This document shows, in pieces, positions 41,430-47,986 of a DNA stretch of 64,000 nt. Within the stretch, counting starts at the first letter, position 1, and every line of letters starts with the position of its first letter. A program made the translations under genes and the position numbers. The DNA is taken from the NCBI GenBank assembly GCA_964472495.1, contig CAYYLD010000001.1, positions 62,001 to 126,000 of the forward strand, written 5' to 3'. Under the pieces are notes generated by a model that was not told the origin of the DNA, ran no database searches, and was given only the letters and a program-made list of their open reading frames with translations. The stretch comes from CAYXST01 sp964472495 (GTDB lineage: Bacteria > Patescibacteriota > Minisyncoccia > Portnoybacterales > UBA2143).

Positions 41430-41457
41430 ATTAATAAGGTGCGAAATTATACTTATT

Positions 41458-43014
41458 TTACATCTTCTCTGGCGCTGAAATTCCCATCAGCTTCAAAGTA
41501 TCTTTTAAAACAATTTGAGTCGCTTTGACTAAACTAAGCCGAGCCTGACTTAGCTCTTTATTTTTCTCATCTAAAACTCGACATTCTTCATAGAATTTAT
41601 GAAAACTATTAGCTAATTCTAAAGAATAATAGGGCAGTCGCTGGACTTGGTAATCGCCAGCCGTTTCCTCAATAATTTCCGGAAATTTAATTAGCTGACG
41701 AATCAGATTTAACTCAGTCGAATTCTTAAGGGCGTGCATTGAGATTCCACGCCCTTGCGAAGCAAGGACGCGGTCGAGAGGTACGCCCTTAAGATTTGCC
41801 ATCTTCCTCAAAATACTACAAATCCGGGCTTGGGCATATTGGACATAATAAACCGGATTCTTGGCTGACTGTTCTTGGGCCAAGGCCAAATCAAAATTCA
41901 AGTGCGTATCCGAAGATTTCTGTAAAAAGAAAAAACGGACCGCATCAGGACCAACCTGTTTCAATAATTCATCCATCGCTACGTATGCCCCGGCCCTCTT
42001 AGACATTTTCTTTTTCCCGCCCTTTTCTAAAATTGTTACAAATTGCAGAAGAATAATCTTTAACTTACCTTTATATCCTAATGCTTCAACCCCGGCCATT
42101 AATCCAGGGACATCGCCATGATGGTCAGCTCCCCAGATATTAATCACCTCGTCAAATTTCTTGCCCTCAAACTTATATTGATGTAAAGCGATATCACCAG
42201 CCAAATAGGTTTTGCCGCCATCTTTTTTAACCACTACCCTGTCTCGTTCATCGCCGAACTTGGATGATTTAAACCACTGAGCCCCTTCTTTCTGCTCAAT
42301 CAAACCTTTTTCAGCTAAATATTTCAAGACCTTGTCTACTCGGCCTGACTGATGTAAGTCTGACTCAAAAATCCATTCGTTGTATTTAATCCCCAATTTA
42401 TCGGTTGTCTTTTGAACTGAATCTTTAATAATATACTTAGCCGCCAATTGGCCAGCTTTAAAAGGGTCTTTTTCTTTTATTTTCTTGGCCAACTGGTTAA
42501 TGTATTCTCCCTTGTATTTGGCTTCTTTATCCTTTAAAACCGAATGGCCTAAACTTAAAATCTGCTGACCATAATCATTAACGTAATAGGCCTTTTCTGT
42601 TTTGAAACCAGCTTTTTGCAAAAGATTAGCCAGAACGTCGCCATAAGGACCGCCCCGGGCATTGGCCACGGTTAAAGGTCCGGTTGGGTTAGCGGAAATA
42701 AATTCCACCTGAACTTTTTTGCCTTTGCCTATATCCAATTGACCATAATCATCAGCTTGTTTAATAATTTCAGCTAATCCCTCCTGAAGGGCTTCTTGAG
42801 ATAAAAAAAAGTTGATAAAACCCGGTCCAGCTTTTTCCACTTTTTCAAACATCGGATTATCTTTCAACTTTTCGACTATCTTTCCTGGGTCAATCTTGAC
42901 CGTCAGAGCTACATTCGTCGAATAATCACCAAATTCAGGGTTGGCTGGATGCTCTAAATGAACCTTTTTCTTAATAATCTCTTTAATTAATTTCTCTATT
43001 TTCTCTCTAAGCAT
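41458..43014 (-). CDS. argS: Arginyl-tRNA synthetase
   Basis: Class I synthetase, 518 aa. EFISANPTGPLTVANARGGP contains the position of the HIGH motif, but reads TVAN, with neither histidine. KMSKR is present (KKKMSKRAGAYVAMDELL), as are YVNDYGQQILSLG, DIALHQYKFE and the C-terminal anticodon domain with YVQYAQARICSILRKMA. Immediately after that helix 23 residues (LKGVPLDRVLASQGRGISMH and ALK) come from a type A palindrome (41725-41793). The N-terminal tRNA-binding domain is shortened. The promoter TTGAGT-17-TATGAT ends 6 nt before the ATG, so the mRNA should be leaderless. Confidence 0.95.
   Translation of the reverse strand: MLREKIEKLIKEIIKKKVHLEHPANPEFGDYSTNVALTVKIDPGKIVEKLKDNPMFEKVEKAGPGFINFFLSQEALQEGLAEIIKQADDYGQLDIGKGKKVQVEFISANPTGPLTVANARGGPYGDVLANLLQKAGFKTEKAYYVNDYGQQILSLGHSVLKDKEAKYKGEYINQLAKKIKEKDPFKAGQLAAKYIIKDSVQKTTDKLGIKYNEWIFESDLHQSGRVDKVLKYLAEKGLIEQKEGAQWFKSSKFGDERDRVVVKKDGGKTYLAGDIALHQYKFEGKKFDEVINIWGADHHGDVPGLMAGVEALGYKGKLKIILLQFVTILEKGGKKKMSKRAGAYVAMDELLKQVGPDAVRFFFLQKSSDTHLNFDLALAQEQSAKNPVYYVQYAQARICSILRKMANLKGVPLDRVLASQGRGISMHALKNSTELNLIRQLIKFPEIIEETAGDYQVQRLPYYSLELANSFHKFYEECRVLDEKNKELSQARLSLVKATQIVLKDTLKLMGISAPEKM
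41725..41793 (-). repeat. Type A palindromic element inside argS
   Basis: 69 nt (23 codons). Outer arms CTTAAGGGCGTGC and GTACGCCCTTAAG, inner arms CCACGCCCTT and AAGGACGCGG. Read as LKGVPLDRVLASQGRGISMH followed by ALK. Nearly identical to the intergenic copy at 25535-25599. Confidence 0.85.
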
Positions 43015-43020
43015 ATTTCC

Positions 43021-43049
43021 ATCATAGCTTATTATCGCGATTTACTCAA
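43021..43049 (-). promoter_or_regulatory. Promoter of argS
   Basis: Minus-strand TTGAGT (43044-43049), 17-bp spacer, TATGAT (43021-43026). The -10 box ends 6 nt before the ATG, so transcription should start at or within a base or two of the start codon. Confidence 0.65.
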
Positions 43050-43056
43050 GCTGGTA

Positions 43057-43086
43057 TTGACAATTTATAGTATAATATGGTATAGT
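43057..43086 (+). promoter_or_regulatory. Promoter of the 74-aa membrane gene
   Basis: TTGACA (43057-43062), 18-bp spacer, TATAGT (43081-43086). It is back-to-back with the argS promoter and leaves a leader of about 35 nt carrying AGGAGGG, unlike the leaderless promoters nearby. Confidence 0.55.
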
Positions 43087-43128
43087 TATGATAGTCTACC
43101 ACGAAAATCATAAATAAGGAGGGAAGAT

Positions 43129-43353
43129 ATGAGAGAAATGATAAAACTCATCGCCGTGGTGATTGGAGTAATTCTGATCGTCTTCGGTCTTGTCGGTATC
43201 GAATCCATACCTTCACACGATGCTATTGGACAACCAATCAATCAGGGCGATATAGGAGACTATGTTGCAATAACAATGATTGGTTTGATAATATTTGGCC
43301 TGGCTGCCTTCAAAGGATGGCTTGATGCCGAATTTCTTAATCACGAACATTAA
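43129..43353 (+). CDS. Small membrane protein (74 aa) with own promoter and terminator
   Basis: Two predicted helices (about 5-24 and 47-64) joined by a polar loop (IPSHDAIGQPINQGDIGDY), ending in His/Glu-rich residues (EFLNHEH). No family recognised. AGGAGG stands about 8 nt before the ATG. A consensus promoter precedes it and a strong terminator follows at 43369-43405, making it a self-contained cassette between argS and smpB. Confidence 0.65.
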   Translation: MREMIKLIAVVIGVILIVFGLVGIESIPSHDAIGQPINQGDIGDYVAITMIGLIIFGLAAFKGWLDAEFLNHEH

Positions 43354-43368
43354 TCAACTATTGCAATA

Positions 43369-43405
43369 AAGGCCGGAGCGAGTTTGCTCTGGCCTTCTTT
43401 TTTTC
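43369..43405 (+). terminator. Terminator of the 74-aa membrane gene
   Basis: GGCCGGAGC (43371-43379) pairs with GCTCTGGCC (43386-43394) and is followed by TTCTTTTTTTT. Confidence 0.85.
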
Positions 43406-43512
43406 CTAAAATCCGTATTATAGAGTCACAGCCCATTTTTTTGATTTTCTCAAGATTGCTGAATTCCCGTTATGGAGTTATGGATCTGCGGATGATAAAT
43501 ATAGCGCAAAAA

Positions 43513-43541
43513 TTGAGATACTTTAATAGATAGCATATAAT
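43513..43541 (+). promoter_or_regulatory. Promoter of smpB
   Basis: TTGAGA (43513-43518), 17-bp spacer, TATAAT (43536-43541), then 6 nt to the ATG. A leaderless mRNA is expected. Confidence 0.7.
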
Positions 43542-43547
43542 AAAACC

Positions 43548-43994
43548 ATGCCGACTTTAGCCACTAATCCCCGAGCCAAATACGACTACCACATCTTAGA
43601 AACCTTTGAAGCAGGGCTGGTTTTGGCCGGCCATGAAGTTAAGGCCGTTAAAACTGGCCATATGAGCTTAAAGGGTTCTTACGTGACCATCAAAAATGAG
43701 GAGACCTGGCTGATTAACGCTTTTATTCCGCCTTATCAACCAAAAAACACGCCGGCCGATTATCAGCCCGACCGGACCAGAAAACTGCTCTTAAACAAAA
43801 AAGAAATCAAGAGCTTAATTGGCCAGTCAAAACAGAAAGGCTTGACTTTAGTCCCTTTGCGGGTTTATACTAAAAAAGGAAAAATTAAGCTGGGATTTGC
43901 TTTAGGCCGCGGTAAAAGACAGTTTGACAAACGCCAAAAAATTAAAGAGAGGGAAGTCAAAAGGAAAATTGACCGGGCCTTGAGAGAGAAATAA
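43548..43994 (+). CDS. smpB: SsrA-binding protein SmpB
   Basis: Partner of tmRNA in ribosome rescue; it mimics the anticodon stem of the tRNA-like domain and places the tag frame. 148 aa: NPRAKYDYHILETFEAGLVL, AGHEVKAVKTGHMSLKGSYV, NAFIPPYQ, RTRKLLLNKKEI and VPLRVYTKKGKIKLGFALGRGK are all family motifs, and a basic tail (KIKEREVKRKIDRALREK) ends it. The tmRNA gene starts 62 nt downstream on the same strand. Promoter -10 ends 6 nt before the ATG. Confidence 0.97.
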   Translation: MPTLATNPRAKYDYHILETFEAGLVLAGHEVKAVKTGHMSLKGSYVTIKNEETWLINAFIPPYQPKNTPADYQPDRTRKLLLNKKEIKSLIGQSKQKGLTLVPLRVYTKKGKIKLGFALGRGKRQFDKRQKIKEREVKRKIDRALREK

Positions 43995-43995
43995 T

Positions 43996-44016
43996 GGGCC
44001 CGCCAAAGGCGGACGC
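43996..44016. repeat. Type B GC-rich repeat after smpB
   Basis: GGGCCCGCCAAAGGCGGACG: the GCC-aaa-GGC core matches the blocks in the beta-CASP and LCP genes. It lies immediately after the smpB stop, before the tmRNA. Confidence 0.5.
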
Positions 44017-44056
44017 TTAATTTTTTAACAAAATCAGGGATTTTGAAAAAATTCGC

Positions 44057-44390
44057 GGGGGTGCCAGGCATCGATGGGAAGTAATTTCAAAATAGGCAAG
44101 CCAAGCGGAACCTTGTTAACTTCCATAAAATAATTGCCAACTTAAAAGTTGCTCCTGCTTACATTTAAGTAAGCAGCATCTGCTTGATTGACTCTCGATA
44201 GATAAAGCAGGTGTCATTGATCGAGATAGACAGAACTTGAGTTAGGCAGTTCTGTTCGAAAATTGCTAACTAAGGACAATGGGATTTTGTCCCTTTTATA
44301 CCCATTGTCTCGAAAAAACCAAAAGGGACTAAACTTGTAGAATATTTTGAGAGAGCTTTCTAGACAGCGGTTCAACTCCGCTCACCTCCA
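44057..44390 (+). ncRNA. ssrA: Transfer-messenger RNA (tmRNA)
   Basis: Rescues stalled ribosomes with SmpB. The acceptor stem GGGGGTG (44057-44063) pairs with CACCTCC (44383-44389), followed by the discriminator A; CCA is not encoded. GCCAGGCATCGATGGG is the usual 5' segment, and AGCGG-TTCAACT-CCGCT is the T-arm. The tag frame is best read from GCC at 44136 to TAA at 44166-44168, giving ANLKVAPAYI. The stop lies in the loop of a perfect stem CTGCTTAC/GTAAGCAG, as in helix 5 of known tmRNAs. infC starts 9 nt after the mature 3' end, so the RNA must be processed from a longer transcript or infC is expressed from read-through. Confidence 0.93.
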
Positions 44391-44398
44391 CTCGAGTT

Positions 44399-44917
44399 AT
44401 TAAAACAAGACTTATCCAAAGAAAACCACGCGTCAACAATCAAATAAGATTAAGTCCGATTCGGCTGATTGATGAAAATGGTCAGAATTTAGGCATTGTT
44501 GAGACCAACAAAGCTTTAGAAATAGCCCGAGAAAAAGGGCTTGATTTAATTGAGATAGCCCCGACTGTCCGACCGCCGGTCTGCCGGATAATGGATTACG
44601 GTAAATACCAATATCAGAAATCAAGGGAAGAAAGACAGCAAAAGGCCAAGCAGAAAAAGATAGAAGTAAAGGGAGTCAGGATTGGTTTACGGACCGGCCA
44701 GCACGATTTAGAAATTAAAGCCAAGCAGGCCAATAAATTTCTTGACCAGGGGCATAAAGTCAGAATAGAAATGATTTTACGCGGTCGGGAAAAAGCCCTT
44801 TTGGAGATGGCCAAGGGGAAATTGAACAATTTCATTGAATTAATTTCGCCGGAAGTCAAGATTGAAAAAGAAGTAGAAAAACAACCCAGGGGGTTGAGCA
44901 TGATGGTGACTAAATAA
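44399..44917 (+). CDS. infC: Translation initiation factor IF-3, ATT start
   Basis: Binds the 30S subunit and proofreads initiator tRNA and start codons. The protein contains VNNQIRLSPIRLIDENGQNL, IEIAPTVRPPVCRIMDYGKY and the C-terminal domain with RTGQHDLEIKAKQANKFL. Homology begins well before the first ATG (44591). No ATG, GTG or TTG lies in frame after the stop at 44348-44350, so the start must be non-standard. ATT at 44399 gives 172 aa starting IKTRLIQRKPRVNNQIR, a normal length. Starting infC at ATT is known from E. coli, where IF-3 represses its own AUU start. The ATT lies only 9 nt after the tmRNA 3' end. Followed by rpmI and rplT. Confidence 0.9.
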   Translation: MKTRLIQRKPRVNNQIRLSPIRLIDENGQNLGIVETNKALEIAREKGLDLIEIAPTVRPPVCRIMDYGKYQYQKSREERQQKAKQKKIEVKGVRIGLRTGQHDLEIKAKQANKFLDQGHKVRIEMILRGREKALLEMAKGKLNNFIELISPEVKIEKEVEKQPRGLSMMVTK

Positions 44918-44918
44918 A

Positions 44919-45110
44919 ATGGCTAAGCTTAAAACAAACAAACTTCTCTCAAAGAGAATTAAAATCACTGGCCGGGGCAAATTGCTTCATCGACCGGGCC
45001 ATCAAGACCATTTTAATGCCAAGGATTCCGGACAGAAAACTCGGGCCAAAAGGAAGAAGAAAAAGCTATCCTCGGCTGGCCAAAGGGTATTCAGAAATAT
45101 CCCTTTTTAA
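44919..45110 (+). CDS. rpmI: Large ribosomal subunit protein bL35
   Basis: 63-aa basic protein of the 50S subunit. MAKLKTNKLLSKRIKITGRG followed by KLLHRPGHQDHFNAKDSG matches the bL35 pattern (K.KTKS...KR.K.T..GK), and the C-terminus KKLSSAGQRVFRNIPF is diagnostic-like. Starts 1 nt after infC ends, in the conserved infC-rpmI-rplT order. In other bacteria the L20 protein represses rpmI-rplT by binding the leader; no such site can be resolved here because the genes are nearly contiguous. Confidence 0.93.
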   Translation: MAKLKTNKLLSKRIKITGRGKLLHRPGHQDHFNAKDSGQKTRAKRKKKKLSSAGQRVFRNIPF

Positions 45111-45122
45111 TTTTGATAATCA

Positions 45123-45467
45123 ATGACTAGAGTTAAACGAGGCACCATGGCCCATAAGCGCCGCCAAAAAGTAATCAAACAAGCCAAGGGCTTTAAATGG
45201 GGCCGCAAATCTAAATACAAATTAGCCAAGGATGCTTTAAGGCATGCCTGGCTTCATGCTTATCGCGACCGCAAAAGAAAAAAGCGGGATTTTCGTCGAC
45301 TTTGGCAGATCAAAATAAATGCCGCCTGTCGCCAGCAGGGTCTGATTTATAGTCAATTCATTAATAAACTAAAAAAAGCCAAGATTGAGATTGACCGGAA
45401 AATCTTGGCCCAGCTGGCTGAAAAAGAGCCAACTATCTTTAAAAAAATAATAGAGAAAGTTAAATAG
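45123..45467 (+). CDS. rplT: Large ribosomal subunit protein bL20
   Basis: 114-aa basic protein needed early in 50S assembly. TRVKRGTMAHKRRQKVIKQA and KGFKWGRKSKYKLAKDAL, then ALRHAWLHAYRDRKRKKRDF and RRLWQIKINAACRQQGLIYS are the full set of bL20 motifs; length is normal. Third gene of infC-rpmI-rplT, 12 nt after rpmI. The long N-terminal basic helix threads into 23S rRNA. A separate orphan gene follows after 20 nt. Confidence 0.97.
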   Translation: MTRVKRGTMAHKRRQKVIKQAKGFKWGRKSKYKLAKDALRHAWLHAYRDRKRKKRDFRRLWQIKINAACRQQGLIYSQFINKLKKAKIEIDRKILAQLAEKEPTIFKKIIEKVK

Positions 45468-45487
45468 TTATTTAAAGGAGGTTTAAA

Positions 45488-45784
45488 ATGTCAGAGAAAG
45501 CGGATAGATTGATAAGTGAAGCACTTAGGCGAAAACTGGGGAGAGAATTATGGAAAGCCATGGTAAATATCCCTCCAGAATCCAGAAATGATTTCGCCAC
45601 TTTAGTAGAGCAAGCTGTAGAGCTAGGAGTCAAGGCAAAAAAAATTCCCCAAGGACATCAAGGAGATACACTCATCTTTTTGAAGAGAGCTATAGAGTTC
45701 GGACTAATGACAGAAAAAAAGATTGGCAAATTGAAGGAGACTGGACAGTGGCCGGACGAAGTAATCCAAGAAACCGAACCGTAA
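45488..45784 (+). CDS. Hypothetical protein (98 aa) after rplT, strong ribosome-binding site
   Basis: Not recognised. Mostly helical and soluble, with segments SEKADRLISEALRRKLGREL, SRNDFATLVEQAVELGVKAK and DTLIFLKRAIEFGLMTEKKI. AAAGGAGG lies 7 nt before the ATG. It follows rplT by 20 nt and probably uses the ribosomal-protein transcript. A damaged small zinc-ribbon gene follows. Two-domain helical layout recalls small regulatory or toxin-antitoxin partners, but nothing firm supports that. Confidence 0.6.
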   Translation: MSEKADRLISEALRRKLGRELWKAMVNIPPESRNDFATLVEQAVELGVKAKKIPQGHQGDTLIFLKRAIEFGLMTEKKIGKLKETGQWPDEVIQETEP

Positions 45785-45800
45785 AACCAAAGAAGGAATC

Positions 45801-45950
45801 ATGTGCCGAGTAGATCCAGAAAAAGAGTGTCCCGATTGTGGCGACCGGATGTACTACGACGATTTCTCAGAAACAGCCAAGCGATAAGGAGAGAGATGGG
45901 TTTGTGTGAATAAAGAGAGCTGCGGCAGGGTCTTGAAAAATAGGGCCTAA
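45801..45950 (+). pseudogene. Small zinc-ribbon gene split by an in-frame TAA
   Basis: ATG at 45801 opens MCRVDPEKECPDCGDRMYYD, reaching a TAA at 45885-45887 after 28 residues. Without leaving the frame, translation beyond the stop reads GERWVCVNKESCGRVLKNRA to the next TAA at 45948-45950. The two halves together give CPDCG and a downstream C-x5-C-G pair, the two knuckles of one zinc ribbon. So the stop seems to have broken a 49-aa gene, or the stop is read through, or the base is a sequence error. The 3' end overlaps the end of holA on the other strand. Confidence 0.45.
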
Positions 45951-46879
45951 ATCTCAGCCACCAACAAATCCAGGGCTGTCTGGCTATCTAGACGGCCTTT
46001 TTTTATAGCCAGTTCAATTTTGAGCAAGCGTTGATAAATTCTTTTCAGCTGGTCTAAGCTGAAATTTTGAAGGACTGACCAGTTTTTTTTAACCACATAA
46101 GGGTGGAGACCGCTTTTTTTAGCCAGGGAATGATAAGGGGCTCCCCGGACAATTAGGTCTTTTAGCTTAAGCAAGCTGCGCAGTTGGTAAATAAACATAG
46201 TCAGCAAATAGATTTCGTTTTCACCTTGGTTTAAGTGTTCATGTAAAAGTTTTAGAGCGGTTTTTTTGTCTCTTTGAGCCAAAGCATCTAAAGTTTTAAA
46301 AATATTAACCTCTATTTTAGCCCCGATTAGCGAATCAATATCTCCCTCCTCAATTGGCTGGCCAGCTTTATAGCTAACTAATTTACTAAGTTCGCTACTA
46401 ATTTGCCAAAGGTCATTGCCTAGATAGACAACCATTTTTTTAAAAGCGGCTGGACTAATAGCTATTTTCTGCCTGGCTGATTCTTTTTTTAACCAGCTAA
46501 CCAAACCGGCTCCGCTCAAGGGTTTAAACTCTTCAAACATAGTCAGCCATGACTTAAAAGGAGTGATGGCTAATTTACCGGCCTGGAGAATAACTAAAAC
46601 AACATCCTGATTCTCCTTTAACTTATTTTTCTTGGCGTAGTCAGCGAAACTTTCCAAGAAATTTTTGTTCTTAAAAATATTCTCCAAAACAATTAATTTC
46701 TTCTCATCAAACATGGAAACCGCTTCTATTCTTTCCCTAACTTTATCAAAATCCAAATCGTCTTCTTCAAGACGAATTAAATTCAGGCCGGTTTTATGTT
46801 TAGCCCGGTATTGTTTTACAATCTCCTTTAATTTTTGCCGCGAGCGATAGGTATCCTCGCCGTAGAGTAAGATAATCAT
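45947..46879 (-). CDS. holA: DNA polymerase III delta subunit
   Basis: Clamp-loader wrench that opens the sliding clamp. 310 aa with the AAA+-like N-terminal domain: MIILLYGEDTYRSRQKLKEI, then FDKVRERIEAVSMFDEKKLI and VLENIF. The Walker motifs are degenerate, as normal for delta. The second domain includes LKKESARQKIAISPAAFKKM and the collar domain has NIFKTLDALAQRDKKTALKL and LRSLLKLKDLIVRG. Close to family length (330-340). It converges on the orphan genes 45488-45950 and shares its last bases with the broken zinc-ribbon gene. Confidence 0.9.
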   Translation of the reverse strand: MIILLYGEDTYRSRQKLKEIVKQYRAKHKTGLNLIRLEEDDLDFDKVRERIEAVSMFDEKKLIVLENIFKNKNFLESFADYAKKNKLKENQDVVLVILQAGKLAITPFKSWLTMFEEFKPLSGAGLVSWLKKESARQKIAISPAAFKKMVVYLGNDLWQISSELSKLVSYKAGQPIEEGDIDSLIGAKIEVNIFKTLDALAQRDKKTALKLLHEHLNQGENEIYLLTMFIYQLRSLLKLKDLIVRGAPYHSLAKKSGLHPYVVKKNWSVLQNFSLDQLKRIYQRLLKIELAIKKGRLDSQTALDLLVAEI

Positions 46880-46910
46880 CCTTCAAAGGGTTCAAAGGGT
46901 TGCCCGGATT

Positions 46911-47939
46911 CTATTGCCAAGTTACTTCTTGTTCGGGTTCAACTATTTCTATCCAAATCTGGCCGGGGACAAAAGGAATCTCTTGGCCATTTCCGTCCAA
47001 GAACTTTAGTTTGCTGGTTGGATTTTTCTCGCTTTTTTGCCAGCTACCCTTAACGACTATCCCGTTTTGATAAACTTGGCAATCGCCTGTTCCCTCCAAA
47101 TCCAAATCATTGTAATCCGGCCCCTCAATCTGTTCAGAAACAACCCTCATAATGACTACGTTTTTGGCTTCAATTTGCTGATTATTATTCTTATCTATTT
47201 CTTGTGAATTGGTCCGGTAACGCAGATAAGAGTTAGTCGTTGGCTCATATTGATAAGATACATTGTATGGATAAGAATAGCCAATTCTCAAAACCTTACG
47301 GCTGGGTTCCTGGTTTTTATCCTGGGTGTGAGGATAACCCTCAAACCGATTCTCTAAACGGTAGCCTAATTTTTGAGCACTATTTAATAGCCGCTCCATG
47401 GAAGTAAAGCCGTTATGAGGCTGGGGAATACTTTGTTTCTGATAAAAAGCGTTGTAAGGATTAGCCAGAGCATCAATATTATCTATCACTCCGGCATCTA
47501 ATTTATCCAAAGCGAAATGAGAACCGCCCCAATGGACTAAAATAGCATCTAAGCCCGTAGCTAAGGGGATAAAATCATGACGGGCACTGCGTAAAGAGCC
47601 AATCTCAACTGGCTCTTGGCAAAGATAAACGGCGAGCATCCGAGTAATGCTATTGGTGATGACCGGCATTTCCAAAACCAAATCGGCCTGGGAAAGACCA
47701 GCCAAGGGTCGAGTGACCGGGTCTTCGGCTAAAACCACTGCTATCGACCGTTGCTGATAATTCTGACAAGTCAAACCGCTTAGAGGGCTGCTGCCTGTTG
47801 GTTTTCCCTGGCTGATAGAATTAGCTGATTGACTGCCTATTTCAATGGTTCGGCTAGCTTGCTGCCAAATAAAAATAAGGCCGGCGGCCGAAATAAAGAC
47901 AATAAAAACTAACCAACGCTTGTTTTTTAATTTAAACAT
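46911..47939 (-). CDS. DUF3048 (YerB-like) secreted or membrane-anchored protein
   Basis: 342-aa protein with an N-terminal signal anchor (about 8-25), then the DUF3048 domain known from B. subtilis YerB. Recognisable phrases: RSIAVVLAEDPVTRPLAGLS, ADLVLEMPVITNSITRMLAV, EIGSLRSARHDFIPLATGLD and HWGGSHFALDKLD. The C-terminal domain has NVVIMRVVSEQI and GSWQKSEKNP followed by GQIWIEIVEPEQEVTW. Function of the family is unknown; a cell-envelope role is likely. The cysteine of YerB-type lipoproteins is not at the anchor here, so it is probably held by the membrane helix. Confidence 0.85.
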   Translation of the reverse strand: MFKLKNKRWLVFIVFISAAGLIFIWQQASRTIEIGSQSANSISQGKPTGSSPLSGLTCQNYQQRSIAVVLAEDPVTRPLAGLSQADLVLEMPVITNSITRMLAVYLCQEPVEIGSLRSARHDFIPLATGLDAILVHWGGSHFALDKLDAGVIDNIDALANPYNAFYQKQSIPQPHNGFTSMERLLNSAQKLGYRLENRFEGYPHTQDKNQEPSRKVLRIGYSYPYNVSYQYEPTTNSYLRYRTNSQEIDKNNNQQIEAKNVVIMRVVSEQIEGPDYNDLDLEGTGDCQVYQNGIVVKGSWQKSEKNPTSKLKFLDGNGQEIPFVPGQIWIEIVEPEQEVTWQ

Positions 47940-47986
47940 TCTAACTTTAAATTATTTTCTACTAATTTTTTGACTTTACCGTGGAT

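Noticed and set aside
41248..41457. T-box riboswitch in front of ileS
   Set aside because: No T-box sequence, specifier-loop pattern or antiterminator was found; the region is explained by an inverted-repeat element.
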